Shown piece by piece: positions 59,453 through 64,000 of a DNA stretch of 64,000 bases. The stretch covers positions 222,500,943 through 222,564,942 of the forward strand of contig NC_084482.1 in assembly GCF_030035675.1 (NCBI RefSeq), read 5' to 3'. The stretch is from Rhineura floridana. Lineage: Eukaryota > Chordata > Lepidosauria > Squamata > Rhineuridae. The notes under the pieces are model-generated. The model was not told where the DNA came from. It did no database searches and saw only the letters and a list, made by a program, of their open reading frames with translations. Positions within the stretch are counted from its first letter, which is position 1; each line of letters opens with the position of its first letter. A program made the translations under genes and the position numbers.

Positions 59453-59840
59453 GCGTGAGTACAGTAATATAGCATTTGGGAATGACAATGCTGCCCAGGA
59501 GCCCAGCACTGGAGGCCAAGATGGAGAAGACCTGCACGGCTACCGTGTATTTCCCCTTCGTGCTCAGGTAGGTGGGCACAAAGGAGACCCAAACACTGCA
59601 GAAGACCAGCATGCTGAAGGTGATCAGCTTGGCTTCATTGAAGGCCCCAGGCAGCTTCCTGGCCAGGAAAGCCACCGTGAAGCAGATGGCAGCCAGGAAG
59701 CCCATGTAGCCAGGATACCATAAAACATGGAGACAAACACTTTGTTGCATTTCAAAATGATGTGTCTAGGCTGGGAGCATATGTTGCAGTCTGGGAAGGC
59801 TGAGGAATGGAGAATGGGGGAGATCCCCAGCTGGATGGTG
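59453..59840 (-). pseudogene. V2R gene C, broken fragment of the transmembrane exon
   Basis: The minus strand gives the second half of a V2R exon 6: IQLGISPI, then [32 protein letters not shown] and ending [10 protein letters not shown] one-base deletion near 59715 shifts the frame between the extracellular loop and the GYMGF membrane segment. The C-terminal tail ([10 protein letters not shown] in genes A and B) is cut off where the hAT transposon starts at 59451. The other side stops at 59840 in a MITE-like repeat. The fragment is clearly related to, but older than, the A/B pair. Confidence 0.93.
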
Positions 59841-59910
59841 TAGATCAGCCTTTCCCAACTAGTGGGCCACCAGATGTTCTTGGACCACAACTCCCATCAG
59901 CCTCAGCCAC
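59841..59910. mobile_element. MITE-like repeat fragment
   Basis: The sequence gatcagcctttcccaactag, then ccagatgttcttggaccaca and actcccatcagcctcagcc, is the left half of the same kind of palindromic element seen whole at 43793-43867, with an extra 5' part. Confidence 0.6.
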
Positions 59911-61050
59911 CTTTGACTCCCTTATCATCGAAGTGTCCAATCACCTCCCTAGATGGTCTCCTGCTTTGAATGTATTTATAGGATTTTTTGTTCTTGGTTT
60001 TTATGTTCTTAGCAATGTGCTCCTCAAATTCCTTTTTAGCATCCCTTATTGTCTTCTTGCATTTCTTTTGCCACAGTTTGTGTTCCTTTTTATTTTCTTC
60101 ATTTGGACAATACTTCCATTTTCTGAAGGAAGACTTTTTGCCTCTAAGAGCTTCCTTGACTTTGCTCGTTAACCATGCTGGCATCTTCTTAGCCCTGACA
60201 TGATTCTGTGGAGGAGTCTGTTTCCATTCTGGTTCAAGTGGAGCCCATCCTTTTTGTACAGGCCCGGCTTGTCCCAAAATGTTCCCCAGTGCCTAACAAA
60301 TCCAACCCCCTCCTCCCCACACCATTGTCTCGTCCACCCTGAGACTACAAAGCTGTGCCTGTCTGGCTGGTCCTGCGCATGGAACTGGTAGCATTTCAGA
60401 GAAAGGTCCTTGGCGGTCCTGGCTTTCAGCATCCTACCTAGCAACCTAAATTTTGCTTCCAGGACCTCACAGCTGCATTTCCCCATGTCATTGGTGCCAA
60501 CATGCACCACGACCACTGACTCCTCCCCAGCACTGTCTACCAAACTATCTAAACAACGGGCGATATCCGCAACCTTTGCACCAGGCAGGCAAATCACCTT
60601 ACAGTCTGCACACTCATCACACACTCCACTGTCTATGTTCCTAATGATCAAAACACCCGTACAAGGATCCCTCCACCCCCCATAGATATATCCTCAGCAC
60701 AAGGAATGGGTCCCTTCTAAGGCATCATTTCCCTCTTCCTCGGCTGAATGCTCTCCTTCTCTGAGACCATTGTTCTCCATGATAGCAGGAGAGCTATCAT
60801 CCTTAGAGTGGGACATAGCTATGGTGTCCCTCAAGGCCTCATCCACACACCTCTCTGCCTTTCTCAGCTTGTCAAGGTCAGCCACCTTGGCCTCAAGGAA
60901 ATGAAGTTGTTCCCAGAGAGCCAGGAGCTCATTGCTCCGAGAGCACACCCACGACTTCTGTCCAACAGGCAGATAGTCGTACATGCTGCAGGCAGTGCAA
61001 AACACTGGAAAGCCCCCACACCCCTGCTGGCTTCTTACCTGCATAGTTTT
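59911..61050 (-). mobile_element. CR1-type LINE, ORF1 and part of ORF2
   Basis: The 60694-61044 frame has Cys pairs (CCxAC-like CTAC) and a coiled coil (LLALWEQLHFLEAKVADLDK), typical of CR1 ORF1. The 60169-60651 frame is an SGNH-type hydrolase domain (IIRNIDSGVC, VVVHVGTNDMGKC, and the catalytic-type DGLHLNQNGNRLL). The 59903-60277 frame reads MPAWLTSKVKEAL and SYKYIQSRR, the linker before the CR1 reverse transcriptase. The endonuclease is missing between them, so the copy has an internal deletion. Confidence 0.85.
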
Positions 61051-61436
61051 GTTTAAGGCTTATTCAGTTAATGGGTTGGAAACTGTGGTTTAGTTGAGGT
61101 CAGGGAACAGATGGGCAGAGTGGGAGGGCCTGGCCTCCTCGCCCTGCTGCCGAACTGTCTCTACTGCTTAACTCACCTTGATGCTTTGTCAGCTGGGGCT
61201 CCCTCTAGCTCATGGAGCAGGCCAATTAATTAATTCCACCTTTGAAGAATACTATCAAGACTTATACAGAAGTGCACCCAAAGAGAAGAATTCTATTGAA
61301 GGTTATCTTCAGGACTTCAAGCAATAGCCTTTGACAGACAATCAAATACAAAAATTTAATTCACCTACAACAATGGAAGAGGTGTCCACTCACATTAAAA
61401 AACTGAAACAAAATTAAGCTCCAGGCCCAGATGGTT

Positions 61437-61600
61437 TTGGCAGTTTATATATATACCGCCCCATAGCCGAAGCTCTCTCGGCAGTTTACAGTAACTAAAA
61501 ACATTAAAAACAAATATACAAATTTACATCATTTAAAAACAATTTAAAACACAATTTAAAAATTTAAACAATTTAAAAACACATTATAAGAAATTTAAAG
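61437..61600 (-). mobile_element. LINE 3' end nested in the L1 fragment
   Basis: The sequence tatataccgccccatagccg, then tctcggcagtttacagtaac and an A-rich run, corresponds to the 3' UTR type also found at 20025-20075 (taccaccccatagccaaagc). Confidence 0.65.
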
Positions 61601-62044
61601 ATGTTCTTACTCCACACTTAGTTCAATTATTTAATCTTATATGGAATGGCAGACCATTACCTTACACTTGGGGAATGTCCCACATAATATTGGTTCCGAA
61701 GCCAGGCAATAACAACCAAAAAGTCATCTCATATTGACCTATAAATTTATTAAACCAAGATCAGAAATTATGTACATCTATTTTAGCAGCCCGCCTTAAT
61801 GCTATGATTTCAAATATAATCCACCCAGACCACACAGGCTTTATCCCAGGGCACCATATTTCAGATCCAATTAGACACCTTTTGAATGTCATCCATCATG
61901 CAATAACACATAAACATCCTTTGCGAGTTCTTTCGTGGGAAAGTTTTAAGGCATTTGACTGTTTAGGTTGGGATTATTTATTAAAGGGTCTAGCAAAATT
62001 TAAGTTGGGAGATACTTTTATCCAAGAGGTCTTCTGTGGAGGTC

Positions 62045-62164
62045 TTCTGTATCTTTAAAAGTTGTGCAGGAGGAAGGGAGAATTCCACCTTGTGGTTTTT
62101 CCCGTTACAGTTTTGCAAGAAAACATGTACTTGCCTGAATTTCTGTTCTCTTAAAGATACAGAA
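62045..62164. mobile_element. Small element with perfect 14-bp inverted ends
   Basis: ttctgtatctttaa at the left and ttaaagatacagaa at the right, 120 bases apart, interrupt the L1 coding sequence. This suits a non-autonomous DNA transposon (MITE). Confidence 0.65.
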
Positions 62165-62400
62165 TCATTCTCAGGCCCTGAGCCTGGCAACCCTAAGTCT
62201 AAATAATTGATTTCTAAATTACTAATGGCAGCTCATCAAACAGGTGTGCAAAAATGGAAATTATTAGAGGATTTGGATTTATTTGCATGGTATAAAATAT
62301 ATGGAATTTGGCTTTATTAGATAAAATTTCTCACAACCTTCATTTTCTATAAGATAGAGATAAACCAGATGCAGAGTTCATCCAACAATACACTTGAAAA

Positions 62401-63079
62401 TGGCAGACTCTGTTTCAGCACAGGCCCCAAACACATGTGAAAGAGAGGATGGACTATCAGTTAAAGCAGGGCTGAGGAACCAGTGGCCCCTGGGTCAGTT
62501 ACACCCTCTGGGGCCTCCCCATCCATTAAGATCAGGGTGAGCAAGAATCATTATGTGTGAGTGCTTAAAGCTTATGTATGACTGAGACCTGGGTGGGGGA
62601 TCTCACTCAGGGCTCATCTAAAGGTTGGTTTACCGTGTGTAACAGTAATTTGCATTGTTCACATGATGCTGCTGGCAAGCAGAAGCTATCACACAGTTTT
62701 CGTCGTATAAATCCATACTAACCCAATCCTCTAATACAGAAAGTGGAAAAAACCCCGTCTCCATTTCTCTAGTGGTTGCAGACACTTTGCTCTGATGTCT
62801 TTTGGTGGGTGGGTGAATAATCACTCTCTGCTTCTCCCTTTTCCCTGCCCACTATCTCTCCCATGAATTTTATTTTGTTTCCTATGGGTTTATCCAACAA
62901 CTTCCGGTAGCTGCACTCAGAAGAGCAGCACCATTATTTTTTATGTCAGTGCCTTGTTAGTTGCACAAACCTGTATCATTGTGCACACAAAGCAATAGAA
63001 CTATATGCTCTATTCATCCTGGGGTAGTTTCCAGATTTGCCATCTAGTGAGAACTGATCTTTACGCTGTGAGTTTCCAC
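62401..63079. other. Intergenic sequence with a repeat fragment
   Basis: Around 62465-62540, gcagggctgaggaaccagtg with gcccctgggtc resembles the end of a common MITE-type repeat. Nothing else is recognised. Confidence 0.4.
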
Positions 63080-63450
63080 GGCTGTTCCCAACACCGGGAT
63101 TTGCTTTGTTTTTGCCTGAACCCTTATATCCCAGCTCGATCACTGAGATCATCTGCAGGAGCAGCAGAAAATCGAGCTGTCAGTGTCCTTAGCCCATTTC
63201 TTTGGAATGCTCTGCCAAGAGGTTCATCAGCTGCCTTCTGTTTTAACTTTTAAATGCTTGCTGAAAACCTTTCTGTTTCAGTAGGGTTATGCAGGCAATT
63301 AAGAAGATGCCTTTTTGCAACAGCTGACCTTTGTTTTATTGTATTTTTAATGTTTTTATGGTATGGTTGTTTGCTTTTTTGTCGTAAGCCGCTGTGATGT
63401 TTTTTTAACAAAATAGTGTATACAAATGTATTTATAAATGAATTTATGTA
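63080..63450 (+). mobile_element. L2-like LINE C-terminus and 3' end
   Basis: Plus-strand coding remnant: ARSLRSSAGAAENRAVSVLS, PFLWNALPRGSSAAF and the continuation LLKTFLF-like, then a 3' UTR with gtaagccgctgtgatg. This is the common end of L2-type LINEs. Confidence 0.7.
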
Positions 63451-64000
63451 TGTGCATGAAAATGGGTTTGTGTGCATTGTGAGTGTATACGTATGGCCAT
63501 ACTCACTTTGGTGATGCCTGCTTTTGTCCTTGACAATCCTATCCCTTGTACCTGGTCCTAAGAGGTGGTGAAGAGGCATCATTGCCCCAGGACAAAAACA
63601 GCTCTCCATTCCCAATTCATATTTCCACGTCTTTCCTGCTCAGGCTACCTGTAACAAAACCAAGCTCTTCCTTCATATATCAGGTGTGTGCTTCAGGCAG
63701 CAAAAAGTCTGCCCTGTAGGTGTGAGCGTCAGGTAGACTCACAGAAGCCCTAACACCTTGTGCTGCTGAGGGGCTGCTTGTGATTGACAGGAGCAACCCA
63801 AGGCAGGGAGGAGAGTCCCTCGGATGGACTGCAGTCCCACTCAAGGTCCTGGCTTCAGTTCCTGCCATTCCCACAGAAGAGAACAGAATCTAGAAAAAAA
63901 GAAATTCTCCAGAGAAACTGACAGAAGATCTCATACAACTGGAGCCACCACCAAAAATTACAGTGCCATCAGAGGTAGGAGGAATTTAGTTCTGATGTGC
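63451..64000. other. Right edge of window; nothing recognised
   Basis: Short frames only, with no domain or repeat that I can name. Confidence 0.45.

Larger units (their letters stand above)
61230..62400 (+). mobile_element. Old L1-like LINE fragment with nested insertions
   Basis: Plus-strand pieces read APGPDGF, then QLFNLIWNGRPLPYTWGM, ILVPKPGNN, LLNQDQKLCTSILAARLN, HTGFIPGHHISDPIRHLL and FKAFDCLGWDYLLKGLAKF: the RT fingers and palm of an L1-type element. A LINE 3' tail (about 61437-61600) and a small inverted-repeat element (62045-62164) are inserted in it. Multiple stops show that it is old. Confidence 0.82.

Noticed and set aside
1-64000. LTR elements or retroviral copies, CRISPR arrays, bacterial-type operons
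   Set aside because: No long terminal repeats, gag/pol/env-type frames or spaced repeats were recognised; the window is vertebrate nuclear DNA with LINEs, SINEs and DNA transposons.

Overview
The window looks like nuclear DNA of a squamate reptile, probably a lizard. The evidence is vomeronasal type-2 receptor (V2R) genes with the standard six-exon structure, many L2/Vingi-like, CR1-like and L1 LINEs, tRNA-derived SINEs and hAT DNA transposons, and single genes with kilobase introns. The species cannot be named from this sequence. The V2R genes belong to the chemosensory class C receptors; all three copies lie on the minus strand, as in a tandem receptor cluster.

Layout. Positions 1-18457 and about 32800-49615 are two copies of one segment, offset by 32790 bp and nearly identical over most of their length. 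Each carries, from low to high coordinate, the 3' end of an L1, a complete six-exon V2R gene (A at 1663-14079, 859 codons; B at 34453-45240, 861 codons), an L2-like LINE 3' part and the left part of a hAT transposon. Copy 1 alone has a 1.6 kb LINE in V2R intron 1. Between the copies (18458 to about 29000) lie the rest of hAT element 1, the 5' half of the LINE it interrupts, an MHC class I alpha-3 remnant, and several SINE and LINE pieces. A nearly complete L1 (29046-33688), with target-site duplications but lacking its reverse-transcriptase core, follows.

Right of copy 2 is a 9.8 kb hAT transposon (49627-59451) with perfect 13-bp terminal inverted repeats and a spliced transposase gene, split by a CR1-like LINE. 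The long first intron of the transposase holds a piece of a host chromatin gene that I recognise as BAP18 (C17orf49 homologue): two exons with an intron and a poly(A) signal, without the SANT-domain part. A G-rich minisatellite flanks it on both sides. The transposon abuts a broken third V2R exon (59453-59840). From there to 64000 there are LINE remnants (CR1-type ORF1 with an SGNH-hydrolase domain, an L1 RT fragment, an L2-like C-terminus) and short inverted-repeat elements.

Functionally, the two working genes are V2R A and B, predicted pheromone or peptide receptors of vomeronasal sensory neurons. Their transmembrane exons appear identical while amino-acid differences cluster in the ligand-binding exons. 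The strongest unusual observation is the hAT transposon carrying BAP18 sequence in its intron, located where the receptor duplication breaks and where a third receptor has been cut.
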